A stretch of DNA of 40,895 nucleotides, from IMG/VR virus record IMGVR_UViG_3300025421_000003, positions 1 through 40,895 of that record; one strand, written 5' to 3'. The stretch comes from a virus. How positions within the stretch are numbered: position 1 is the stretch's first letter; every line of letters starts with the position of its first letter. Shown in pieces: positions 18,238 through 27,000 of the stretch. The translations under genes and the position numbers were made by a program. The notes under the pieces were generated by a model. The model saw nothing but the letters and a program-made list of their open reading frames with translations, did no database searches and was not told where the DNA came from.

Positions 18238-20853
18238 TCATCCGGTAATGGTCTTGAGAGTAACAACAAGGTCGCCGTGGTAGCCACCTTGAACCGTGGG
18301 GCGTCGGCGCTCGGGGAGCCATTCAATGAGGTCCACCGTGACGGACGCTGACCACGAACCCTCAACGTAGGTGACTACCTTCTGCTGCTGACGCAACAGC
18401 TCTAGGTACTTGTACTCAACGTAGGGATCTTGGTAGACCATCGTTCCGTCCATGTCAAACGGCTCGTAGAACAGCAGGACAGCCATGATGGTGATACCAG
18501 ATGGGATACCAGGCAGGGCCTTCAAGGTCCAACGGTTGAGCGTCGGGGAGACATAGTTACCATTGGCATCGGTGGCGGGGTAGAGGTCCGTGTAGATGCG
18601 GTACTGCTCACCGAACTGTTGGGTGGGGAACGGAAGCGTGGTCTTGGCAGCAAGGCCGGAGTAGGAACCAATGCTCAAGGCGGCACCATTGTCCACCGCA
18701 ACCTCAAACGCTACCGAGGAACTGGTGGAACCACTGATGTTTTCAATGTTGGCGTCAATGCTGACAGCGTTCTTGAAATCGGGGATGCCGTAGGTGATGA
18801 GGCCGGAGTCCACCTGCCCTTCCTCAACGCAGTTGTCAAGGTCGGCGGTGTAGATGGCGGCGTTCCCCGAGATCGGGTCAAAGGAGATTAGGGGGCTGTT
18901 GTTGATGGGGTCGAAGTCCAACCACGTCACGGTCCCCTGCCCCGAGATCATCAGGTCAGAAGCGTAGGCAGGAGCTTGCGTGTCGATGAAGCTCGTCAGG
19001 TCCATGCGACCCAAGCCCGAGGAGGTGGAGTCGTAGTTGTTCCAGGCGAAGTAGACGTACCTGTCGTAGCCCATGATGGCGGTGACGGGGGAGGAGACAG
19101 GCTGAGTGATATTGGGGATCAGCGGTCCCGACTTGAGATCGCCCGTGTTGCCCGTGGGATCGAGTGCGTTCAGGGTTTCGCACATTCGGATTCCCTTATT
19201 TGTACCCACGAAGATGTAGTTCAAGTAGTTACGAATAGCCGTGGGGTACTCGCCTGCGGGCATTGGAAGGGCGACAACAGGAATGGTCAACCCACCTGAA
19301 ACGGCTACTGCCGTGGTGGAAGATGCCGTGCCAGAGGTCAACGTGCTGCGGTAGACAAGACCAGGATCTTCGGTGTCGTCAGGGTGGCCCGCAAAGTAAA
19401 TCTGTGACGAACCACCTGCGATGCCCGTCCACTTCCACTGTAGGTTCGGGTGGGTGTAGAGCAAGCCCGCTTCTACGGGTTGGACGCCTGCAAAGTTGGG
19501 AACAGCGGCGCTGGTGCTGTTGATGCTGTAGATCGGGGTGCCTGCGTTGTGGGCGGCAGCGATGGTGGAGAGCTGACCACGGGTGACGGTGCCGAGAGAG
19601 GTAGCGCCCATGTTTGGAGAAGAACCGACCTTGATGATCTCGCCTTCAATCTGCACATAAGCACCAGTGCCAAGTGCTGACTGCAAATAGTCAACCGTGA
19701 TTGAAGTCTGAGACGAGTTGATGTTGGCAGCCAAGTAACCAACAATCTTCGCCACGGCAGTTCCCTGCTTTGCACTGGTCAGGTCAAAGACGCTCGAACC
19801 CGTGGGGACGGTCATAACGCTGCTTGAACCGAGGGACTGGATGTTGTTGAGCGCCATGATGAGACGCCCGCCAGCCCATGCAAGCACCCCCGTAAGCGAA
19901 GTCCCGACGAGGGGAGTGAGAGTCCAAGAGGTGAGCTTGGCGCAACCGTCAGTGTTGCCAACGATGGTGTTGAACAAACCAGCGGTGGTCAGCACCCATA
20001 CGTTATATCCATCGGTAACAAAGTCAAGGATCGTCCCCGTGATTCCCGTGGCAAGTGCCGTGTAGGGAGTGACGGTGGTGTTGGTGTGACCTACAACGCC
20101 GGTGTTCTGTTGTCCTCGAACGACCGTGATGTCGTAATATCCCAAGCCGGAGTTGTACGACCACGAACTGACCAACATGACTTCGGAGTCAATGATGATG
20201 TAGAACAGTGATCCACTAGCGGGCCAACCAGCGGTGGACTTGACGCTGAACGTCGTAGTGCCACTACCGACAGGTCCAACGGACTGAGTAATGCCGATCT
20301 GGTTCGGCCAGTAGGAAGTAAAGCGGATTGTGTTGCCGTCCTGCCAGTAGACATAGTTGCCGACTCGAATAGCCTTGACAACATTGGTGCTGTTGGCGGC
20401 GGTGTACTGAACCTTGGTGTCAGGGAGGAGTTGAAGCTGCCACTGGGTCCAGGGGTCAACACCCTTGCTGCGGTAGAAGCGAGCCTCATCGGACTTCTTG
20501 CGGTCAAAGTAAATCTGTCCCGCACCGAGCGACCAGTCCCGCGTCTCACGCCGCCACAGTCCCTCGGTGGAGATGGTGCCATCGTCGGGGTTGTTGGTAA
20601 AGTGGAGCGACTGACGCTGCGGTGGGATGGACTTGTGCTTGAACGCTTCACGGCGGTACGGCTCAAAGGACGTATCCACCATGTAGTTCCGACCGTCAAT
20701 GCTGACAGGGAATCCACCTGTAGGGGGAATAGAGACAGCAACGGACGGGGTGGGGATCTCCTCGCCAAAGCGAAGCAACTCTGTGCCGGCGACAGTACCC
20801 GAACGACTCCGGTAGGGGAGGGTGTAAGAGTGCGTGGGGGTGAGAGCGGCCAC
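18238..20853 (-). CDS. Large tail hub/nozzle-type protein
   Basis: 871 aa from GTG at 20853, whose G overlaps the upstream TAG (TAGTG); a TTG at 20859 is an alternative. The protein has no membrane segments or enzyme motifs. It contains beta-propeller-like repeats with GNYVYWQDGNTIRFTS and TDGYNVWVLTTAGLFN, which resemble podovirus tail nozzle (T7 gp12/tail tube B) organisation, and two inserted copies of the RGxx(G/S)TxxxxH motif (VVRGQQNTGVVGH and VTRGQLSTIAAAH). Position directly after the adaptor gene fits this role. The assignment is by context and size. Confidence 0.65.
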   Translation of the reverse strand: MAALTPTHSYTLPYRSRSGTVAGTELLRFGEEIPTPSVAVSIPPTGGFPVSIDGRNYMVDTSFEPYRREAFKHKSIPPQRQSLHFTNNPDDGTISTEGLWRRETRDWSLGAGQIYFDRKKSDEARFYRSKGVDPWTQWQLQLLPDTKVQYTAANSTNVVKAIRVGNYVYWQDGNTIRFTSYWPNQIGITQSVGPVGSGTTTFSVKSTAGWPASGSLFYIIIDSEVMLVSSWSYNSGLGYYDITVVRGQQNTGVVGHTNTTVTPYTALATGITGTILDFVTDGYNVWVLTTAGLFNTIVGNTDGCAKLTSWTLTPLVGTSLTGVLAWAGGRLIMALNNIQSLGSSSVMTVPTGSSVFDLTSAKQGTAVAKIVGYLAANINSSQTSITVDYLQSALGTGAYVQIEGEIIKVGSSPNMGATSLGTVTRGQLSTIAAAHNAGTPIYSINSTSAAVPNFAGVQPVEAGLLYTHPNLQWKWTGIAGGSSQIYFAGHPDDTEDPGLVYRSTLTSGTASSTTAVAVSGGLTIPVVALPMPAGEYPTAIRNYLNYIFVGTNKGIRMCETLNALDPTGNTGDLKSGPLIPNITQPVSSPVTAIMGYDRYVYFAWNNYDSTSSGLGRMDLTSFIDTQAPAYASDLMISGQGTVTWLDFDPINNSPLISFDPISGNAAIYTADLDNCVEEGQVDSGLITYGIPDFKNAVSIDANIENISGSTSSSVAFEVAVDNGAALSIGSYSGLAAKTTLPFPTQQFGEQYRIYTDLYPATDANGNYVSPTLNRWTLKALPGIPSGITIMAVLLFYEPFDMDGTMVYQDPYVEYKYLELLRQQQKVVTYVEGSWSASVTVDLIEWLPERRRPTVQGGYHGDLVVTLKTITG

Positions 20854-21824
20854 TACCAACCCTCGACTCGGGTGTACTGGCGCATGAGACGATCTGCTTC
20901 CTCACTGATGCGTGAGTTGTACGTCATCATCAAAGCCTGTACAGAGTTGGAGATGGAGCCGGCAGGAACCTCGGGGGCCTTGCGAGGATCGGGCTGGCTG
21001 TTCATAAAGTTCCTGCGGATCTCACGGGGCAGGGTGAGCTGGATCTCAGCGCCGAGGGGCGGGATGTCCACCATTGTCGCAGTCATCCCCGTAGCAGCAG
21101 CCACATCGGACGTGCTCGCCCATGCAGCCGGATCAACCGTGGTGAACGGGGCGCTGTACTGAACGTACATCGGCATACCAGGGTAGCCCGACTCGTAGAC
21201 GACGATGCCTGCGCCCGAGGGGAACACACCGGCGTCGGGGATGGAACGGAGCACCTTCCACTTCTTGATGCTTGGGTAGTTCCTCGTCGGGTACGGGATC
21301 TTGTGGCGAATCTCCATCACGTCGATGAAGTTCGTCGGGATGCCAGCAAGGTCGTAGCCCATGTAGACGGGGTTGTAGGTGATCGTCTCCACGCCCACCT
21401 TGAACAGACCGTTGCCGGGGGAGGACAGGCGGAGGAGTTCGTCATTCAGCGCCACGCCGACATCGAACTTGGTGTACACCGGCTGGATGTAGACAAGCGT
21501 TCCGCCCGTGTGCGCAGCAGCAACGGAACCCTCGTACCCACGAACCACAGTCACCGAGTTGGAGGTGTTGTTGTAGCCCGTGACGTACATGACTTCAAGG
21601 TCAATCGAAAGAACCGCACCCACCCGCAGAGCGTTGGTCGGGACAGTGGAGGGGTTGCTGCCCGATGGGGGGGTGACGGAGAAGGTGATGTCAGAGGAGG
21701 AGATGCCACCGGACCAGGTGTTCGTTGAGGAGTTGTACAAACCAAGCTGCACCGTGGCATCTGCGGAGCCTGAGTAGACACGACGCCAGACCTTCTCGAT
21801 CCAATCGTTGAATGAGGTGGTCAT
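20853..21824 (-). CDS. Head-tail adaptor / tail-tube-A-like protein
   Basis: 323 aa. Helical N-terminus (MTTSFNDWIEKVWRRVYSG) and C-terminus (SRISEEADRLMRQYTRV) flank a beta-rich middle with the VVRGYEGSVAAAHTGGTLV motif. Helical ends around a beta insertion and a location upstream of the large nozzle-like gene match podovirus adaptor proteins (T7 gp11-like). The ATG overlaps the glycosyltransferase stop region in the reverse sense: its start at 21824 forms ATGA with the stop of the upstream gene at 21821. Confidence 0.65.
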   Translation of the reverse strand: MTTSFNDWIEKVWRRVYSGSADATVQLGLYNSSTNTWSGGISSSDITFSVTPPSGSNPSTVPTNALRVGAVLSIDLEVMYVTGYNNTSNSVTVVRGYEGSVAAAHTGGTLVYIQPVYTKFDVGVALNDELLRLSSPGNGLFKVGVETITYNPVYMGYDLAGIPTNFIDVMEIRHKIPYPTRNYPSIKKWKVLRSIPDAGVFPSGAGIVVYESGYPGMPMYVQYSAPFTTVDPAAWASTSDVAAATGMTATMVDIPPLGAEIQLTLPREIRRNFMNSQPDPRKAPEVPAGSISNSVQALMMTYNSRISEEADRLMRQYTRVEGW

Positions 21825-23014
21825 GCTGCGAATCCTTCGTCAATGCTTTGGGGGCGGGGCTTCTCGTAAATCGCCTTCTCAAACGGGTCAACGCAAGAGG
21901 GGTCAACGTACCCAGCGTCGTAGAGAACCCGCTTTACGTCTGCTGTTACATTGTACTCTTTATTGGGAACGAATGAATGAGACCTGTCCCCGATGTTGCA
22001 GTCAATGGGCTTCGTGACCCTGAGGCTGAGGTAGGTCTGCGGGCAGACGAACCACTTGTCCGTCACCTTTCCCTGTTTCGGCAACGCCCGCAGAATCTCC
22101 TGAGCCGTGCGGTCCCAAGTGAACTCACGAATCTTCTCGGCATTCTTGAGGGCGAGGGCTGCATAGTGACCGTAGTTCTCAAACACGGCAATAAGGGTGT
22201 CAAAAGCCTGGTCCTCGCTCGGCTCCCACCAGTTGCCTGATCTGCCAACGATCTCGGTCTCGGCTTTGACTTCACGCCACCCGATTCCAAGTCCGTACTT
22301 GGCAAACTCAGCATGTCCGTGAGCATCGGTAAGGATGGTGGGCTTGCCAGAGGCGATGGTCTGATGCGGGATCATCCCCCATCCCTCACCCCTGCTCAGC
22401 CCGAGGTAGACATGGGCGGAGTCGTAGAGCTTCTTCTCGTCCTCCTCGGACAGCACCTCGTCCACGACGATGATGTCATCGTACTTCTTGGAGAGGTTGA
22501 CGGGAGACTTGATGATAAGCCTCGGGCGAGGGTATCCCTTTCGCACAATGTAGTCAGAGAACCTACGGAACACCTTGATCGAGATGTCAATGCCCTTGCG
22601 CCGGCCACCCCTGCCAGCCGTGATGACAGTAAAAGGGTCCGACATAACGTGCGGCGTTATGCTCCACAGGTCGTAGTCGCAGCCAAGCGTGAACTTTGTC
22701 GTGTTTGGGTTGATCCGAGAGAACATTGACAAGTTCTGCTCCGAGGGAACCAGGACTCGATCAAACAAGGGAACGGCAGTAAGGTGATCCATCGCAAGCT
22801 CAGTGGATTCCCACATCGTCAGCAGGGAAACAGACTGTCCCTCCCACCAACCCTCGGGGCGCTGAGGGGGGCAGGTGAACAGGATCGGATCTTTACAATC
22901 CCGTTCGTAGTCCACCACTTCAACGCCCGCCCGTTCTAGGGCAGCACGGATCTCATGGACCATCCGACCGTATCCGGTCCAACCAATCCTGTCTCCGTAG
23001 ATTTGCAGCCTCAC
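21821..23014 (-). CDS. GT-B glycosyltransferase (GT4-like) with C-terminal extension
   Basis: 397 aa from GTG at 23014. The N-terminal IGWTGYGRMVHEI is the acceptor-side start of a GT-B fold; TAGRGGRRKGIDISIKVFR and LGLSRGEGWGMIPHQTIASG ... TDAHGHAEF are the nucleotide-sugar-binding C-terminal half with its acidic pair. Residues about 320-397 form an extra region (PQTYLSLRVTKP, EYNVTADVKRVLYDAGYVD) not typical of GT4 enzymes. The gene is embedded between tail genes, so it probably glycosylates a virion protein; phage-encoded glycosylation of actinophage virions is known. A host cell-wall target is an alternative. Confidence 0.85.
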   Translation of the reverse strand: MRLQIYGDRIGWTGYGRMVHEIRAALERAGVEVVDYERDCKDPILFTCPPQRPEGWWEGQSVSLLTMWESTELAMDHLTAVPLFDRVLVPSEQNLSMFSRINPNTTKFTLGCDYDLWSITPHVMSDPFTVITAGRGGRRKGIDISIKVFRRFSDYIVRKGYPRPRLIIKSPVNLSKKYDDIIVVDEVLSEEDEKKLYDSAHVYLGLSRGEGWGMIPHQTIASGKPTILTDAHGHAEFAKYGLGIGWREVKAETEIVGRSGNWWEPSEDQAFDTLIAVFENYGHYAALALKNAEKIREFTWDRTAQEILRALPKQGKVTDKWFVCPQTYLSLRVTKPIDCNIGDRSHSFVPNKEYNVTADVKRVLYDAGYVDPSCVDPFEKAIYEKPRPQSIDEGFAA

Positions 23015-23325
23015 CGCTTGGCAAGTTCCTTGACGGTGGTTTCCACCTTGGAGGCAAGACCCTTGTTCCCAAGAAGCTTGCCAGTCTCAATCTCGTGCTT
23101 GGTGTGGGCTTTGTCCTGCAACTCGGCAGCGCCCTTGAGTCGAGCGGGCTGGATGCCCTGCTCACGCATCGCCTTGAAAGCGTCACGGTCCTTGGTCAAC
23201 TGCTTCTCGGCACGGTTCGTCTCGGCAACCGAGTTGTTTCGTGTGGGCATAGACGAGGCCGAAAATGAAACAGAGGCGACCTTGCAATACCAGCAGGTCT
23301 CACCAGGGCAGTCGTGCTCCATCAT
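23011..23325 (-). CDS. Small phage protein with Cys motif and helical body
   Basis: 104 aa. MMEHDCPGETCWYCKVASVS gives a compact Cys-x4-Cys-x2-Cys cluster, followed by SMPTRN and a long charged helix (AEKQLTKDRDAFKAMREQG, then GAAELQDKAHTKHEIETGKL). It resembles a family of small proteins common in actinophage structural clusters with no known function. Two consecutive ATG codons (23325, 23322) both overlap the upstream stop. The stop overlaps the glycosyltransferase GTG. Confidence 0.7.
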   Translation of the reverse strand: MMEHDCPGETCWYCKVASVSFSASSMPTRNNSVAETNRAEKQLTKDRDAFKAMREQGIQPARLKGAAELQDKAHTKHEIETGKLLGNKGLASKVETTVKELAKR

Positions 23326-23570
23326 GGCAGGGTGTTCCCAGCCTTGACGTTCAGTGCCTCTACCCCACCAAGTCCATTGGTGCCGGCGATGCTGTTGCAC
23401 GCACCAGCAAACTCAAGGAATGGGGGAACAGTGATCCCTGCCTTGACGTTGAGGGCGTGGACCAGCTCAAGGTTGGTCGTGCCTGCATAGGCGTTGGCAG
23501 CCCCAGCGGTCTCTAGGTTGGTGGTCCCGGCAAGCTGATTCAGCACGCCAGCAAGTTCACGGTATGGCAT
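23322..23570 (-). CDS. Short tandem-repeat protein (AGTTxLE / ALNxxAG)
   Basis: 82 aa built from about three repeats of roughly 25 residues: LNQLAGTTNLETAGAANAYA, AGTTNLELVHALNVKAGI and IAGTNGLGGVEALNVKAGN. Such repeats occur in small phage proteins next to tail fibres and probably fold as a short helical solenoid. Coupled to neighbours by overlaps on both sides (TGATG upstream). Function unknown; a fibre-associated structural role is likely. Confidence 0.7.
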   Translation of the reverse strand: MPYRELAGVLNQLAGTTNLETAGAANAYAGTTNLELVHALNVKAGITVPPFLEFAGACNSIAGTNGLGGVEALNVKAGNTLP

Positions 23571-24085
23571 CAGACGTACTCCACGTAGTAACCGGCTGCG
23601 GTGAGTGCAGCAGCCTCATCGTTGGTAAGGGGGTGGCGATGACCACCCTCGTATATCTTAGCAATGTACGGGGACAGTGCAGTTGTCGTAACGGTTCCGT
23701 CAATGTTGTACACCGTTGAGTAGGTGTTGGGAAGCGCACCCGTGGGCCAACTAACTTCTGGCCCATAGACAATCTGACCGTTGACGTATGACGGAGGGTT
23801 CCAACCAATCTTTGTTGGGTCGTTGTTCAAGATCCACGGCAGGGGGTAGCCACTGTTTGCGTTCTCGGGGGTGGCGGTGTCCTGCACAAACGTCCCGTCC
23901 GAGAGAAGGTAGACGTTGACCCCTCGATACCTGGTTGCGTAGTGGCGGAACAAACGCACCTGTAGACCGCTTGAATCGGGAAGGTAGGGTGCAATGTCTT
24001 TGACCGTGGGTGGGGTGAAGTATGGCTTTAGCCCAACAGTGACATCAGCATCATACGCACCTACGGCATAGGCGGTGCCGTACAT
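23570..24085 (-). CDS. Structural protein downstream of fibre, unknown function
   Basis: 171 aa (MYGTAYAVGAYDADVTVGLK...), starting at the fibre stop (TAATG). It is rich in Tyr, Pro and Gly and beta-prone. The C-terminal 30 residues (YEGGHRHPLTNDEAAALTAA then GYYVEYV) resemble a short helical/strand motif seen at the ends of phage tail accessory proteins. The region GVNVYLLSDGTFVQDT is compatible with a tail-associated beta-sandwich. No firm assignment. Confidence 0.6.
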   Translation of the reverse strand: MYGTAYAVGAYDADVTVGLKPYFTPPTVKDIAPYLPDSSGLQVRLFRHYATRYRGVNVYLLSDGTFVQDTATPENANSGYPLPWILNNDPTKIGWNPPSYVNGQIVYGPEVSWPTGALPNTYSTVYNIDGTVTTTALSPYIAKIYEGGHRHPLTNDEAAALTAAGYYVEYV

Positions 24086-27000
24086 TATGCAGCTCGGAAG
24101 ATGATCGTCACCGAGCCGGTGCCACCTGCGCCGCCGGCCTTGGCGGCTCCAGACGTGCCGGCTGCACCACCACCACCGCCGCCGCCGCCGCCTGGCTTGG
24201 TGAGCGCCGATGCTCCCGAGCTGTAGACGGATGATTCACCATCGGACCCGACGGTTCCATCGGCAAAGCCGGTGTTAGCGCCGCCAGTTACGGCCCCTCC
24301 GGTTGAAGCGCCACCGGCTCCGCCTTTGCCTCCCGTGGCGCCTGCGCCGCTTGAGGGGTAGCCGCCTGCGCCGCCTGAGGCGCCAAATGGGATAGGGCCG
24401 ACGGTGCTTGAGGCCGTTGTGCTTGAACCGCCAAGGCCACCTGAACCCATTGTGAGGGAAACGTAACCGCTAGGACCGGCGGTGCCGTAAAGCCCACCGG
24501 CGCCGATGCCACCCGACACGCCCACAGAGCCGTAAGCGCCACCCAATGCCGAGTAAGTCTGACTGTTGTGAACGAACGTTGAAGCGGTGCCTCCAGAACC
24601 GTTTGCACCGGCTGCGCCGCCACCACCGCCCGCTCCGACGACGCCCGAGTAGGCCGTGTTGGCGAGGACGGGGACGACCCGAGACAGGACCACGCCAGCG
24701 CCGCCTCCTCCACCACCACCTCCGGCGGCTGTCGAGACTACTGAACCTCCTCCGCCACCGCCACCACCGACGACGATGATCTCCGCTGTCTTGGCCCACG
24801 TTGGCGTTGTGCCGCTGTAAGCGCCTGCGGTGACGTAGAAGTTGGTTTGCACCTGCGATGGGGCGACCGACACCCACGTCCCCGGAGTTCCCGCCACGGT
24901 ACAGATCCAAAGCACACCGGTGGCATCCGGGACAATCTCAAACAGGTTGTGCGTGCCCGAGCTTGGAGCGCCCGAAGCAGTGCCGCCGGGAATGAACACG
25001 TCGTACGGAGTCGTAGCGTTGCCCTTGATTCCAATGCCCGAAGAAGCGTTGGTGAGTCCTGCGGTTGCTCCAGCTGCGAGCGTGCCAGCGGTCGTCTGAA
25101 AAGTCCCGTATGCCTGGACGATCGGGTAGTTGATGAGGGAAGACCCGACCCAACCGCTGTATTGCATTGAGGCGGACGGCGAAACAAATGCAAGGATTGA
25201 CGTGGCTTGCGCTCCGCTGTTCTCCATCTGCCAATTGACGACCGATCCGACGAGGCGGGAAGCGTCCGTGGTCGTGTTGCTCACACCGGGCCTGGGCGTG
25301 CCGACAACAATGCCAACCGGCGGCAGTTCGACGAACGAACCCGAAGCGAAGGTGGCGTTGGCCGTGACCGAGTAGGTGTTGATCGCCGTGGCTGCCGAGG
25401 CGTTGTTGCCGTAGACCATGAAGGCTTGCTGAACGTTGACGGTGCCCGATGCTCCCGAGACTGCCACGGACGCCGAGGTCTGCGTCTGGAACGTCGTGCT
25501 CGAAAGGACTTTGGTGACGTTGGTCAGGAGCGGACCGCCGCTCGGACCTGCGCCTGGGATCAGGACGCTGCATCCCTGCCAGACCGTCGCCGTGTTGCCC
25601 GAAGCGAGCGTGACAATGTTGCTCGAGGACGTGGTGGTCGCCGAGATGGTCGTCGGGTTGACGAGGTTGACGATCTGGCCGTCCTGAACTCGCCAGTTGG
25701 TGCCCGCCGAGGTCGGCAAAGACGTGACGGTGCCTGAGACTGAGCCTGAGGTTATTCCAATGATGGCAGGGCATCCGCTAAACCCGTAGGGGATCAAGAC
25801 GTTGGTGCTGGCGCCCACGGTGCCGCTTGCGTTGGGAGCGATCAGGTTGATCGACGATGAACCTACCGCCTGATACGAGGGACTCGTGAAGTAGACGCCG
25901 CCGATGAGAATGGTCGTGCCCGCCGAGATTGAGACAAGTGTGTTGGAGGCAAGATTGACCGTGATCTGCTGATTAGCCGTGTATGTGGGAGGCGATGCGG
26001 TTGTGGCTGCGAGCTTGAGGCCAGTGGTCAATGCCGTCGTCATCTTTGAGCGGAAGAACGTCCCGCCCTCGGACGAGCACCCCGGCCCAACAACGCCATT
26101 GGCGTTGATTGTGGAGTGGTACAGGAGCGCCGAGACAGTTCCTGAGCCGCGCACCATGAACGCACGAGCGCCCGGCTCGGTGATGCGCACCTGGAAGTTC
26201 TCAAAGTTGGTCCCCTCGAAGGAGTTCGTGCCGGTGGCGGCGTCAATCTCCACGCCGACGAAGCACTTGTCGACGCCTGCGCCGGCGAGGAACTTGGTCT
26301 GCTCGGTGTAGCGGGTGGTCCCGCTGACGATCAGGTTGCGGATGCGCCAGCCACGTCCGCCGGCGTTGCCCGAGGTCGGGTAGGTGGTGTCGGGCACCTG
26401 GTCAAAGTTGGCAACGTAGACGCGATAGATCCCACCGATGCCGGGACCGTGGTCAATGCCAATGTCGCCGGTGCCGGTGAGGTTGCCATTGATGGCGAAG
26501 TCGAGCACCGGGGCGATCTTGGGCGTCGAGATGTTGACCGGCCCGGAGTACCAGTACGCCGTGTCGGTCATTGAGGTCGTGACGCACGCGCCGGGAGTGG
26601 CGGAGACGTTGATCGGGTAGAACGTCGTCTGTTGCAAACCGCCGCCGAGGATCTGGATGGCACTCTGCGCCAGCGTGGTACGAGACAAGATGCCCGTGTT
26701 GAACAGGTAGCCGCCTGCCGGGAAGTAGACGGGCTTGGCTTGTCCGCTGTTGGCGAGGGTGGTGGCCGTAGACCACAAGCTCGTTAGCGCCGTCGAGTTG
26801 TCGGTGCCGAAGATGTAGACGCCTTGGAAGTCGACGGTGGCTGGCGTGGCGGTGATCGTGACTTGCGTGGACGAGATGTAGGTGGCGATGGTGGTGCGGA
26901 ACCAGACGCCGTTTGTCTGCTCGATCCAGATGGACTTGCCGACCGATGCCGAAGTGAACGGTGCCGCCGAGTCGGTCCAAGTGCTGCTTGACAAGGTACC

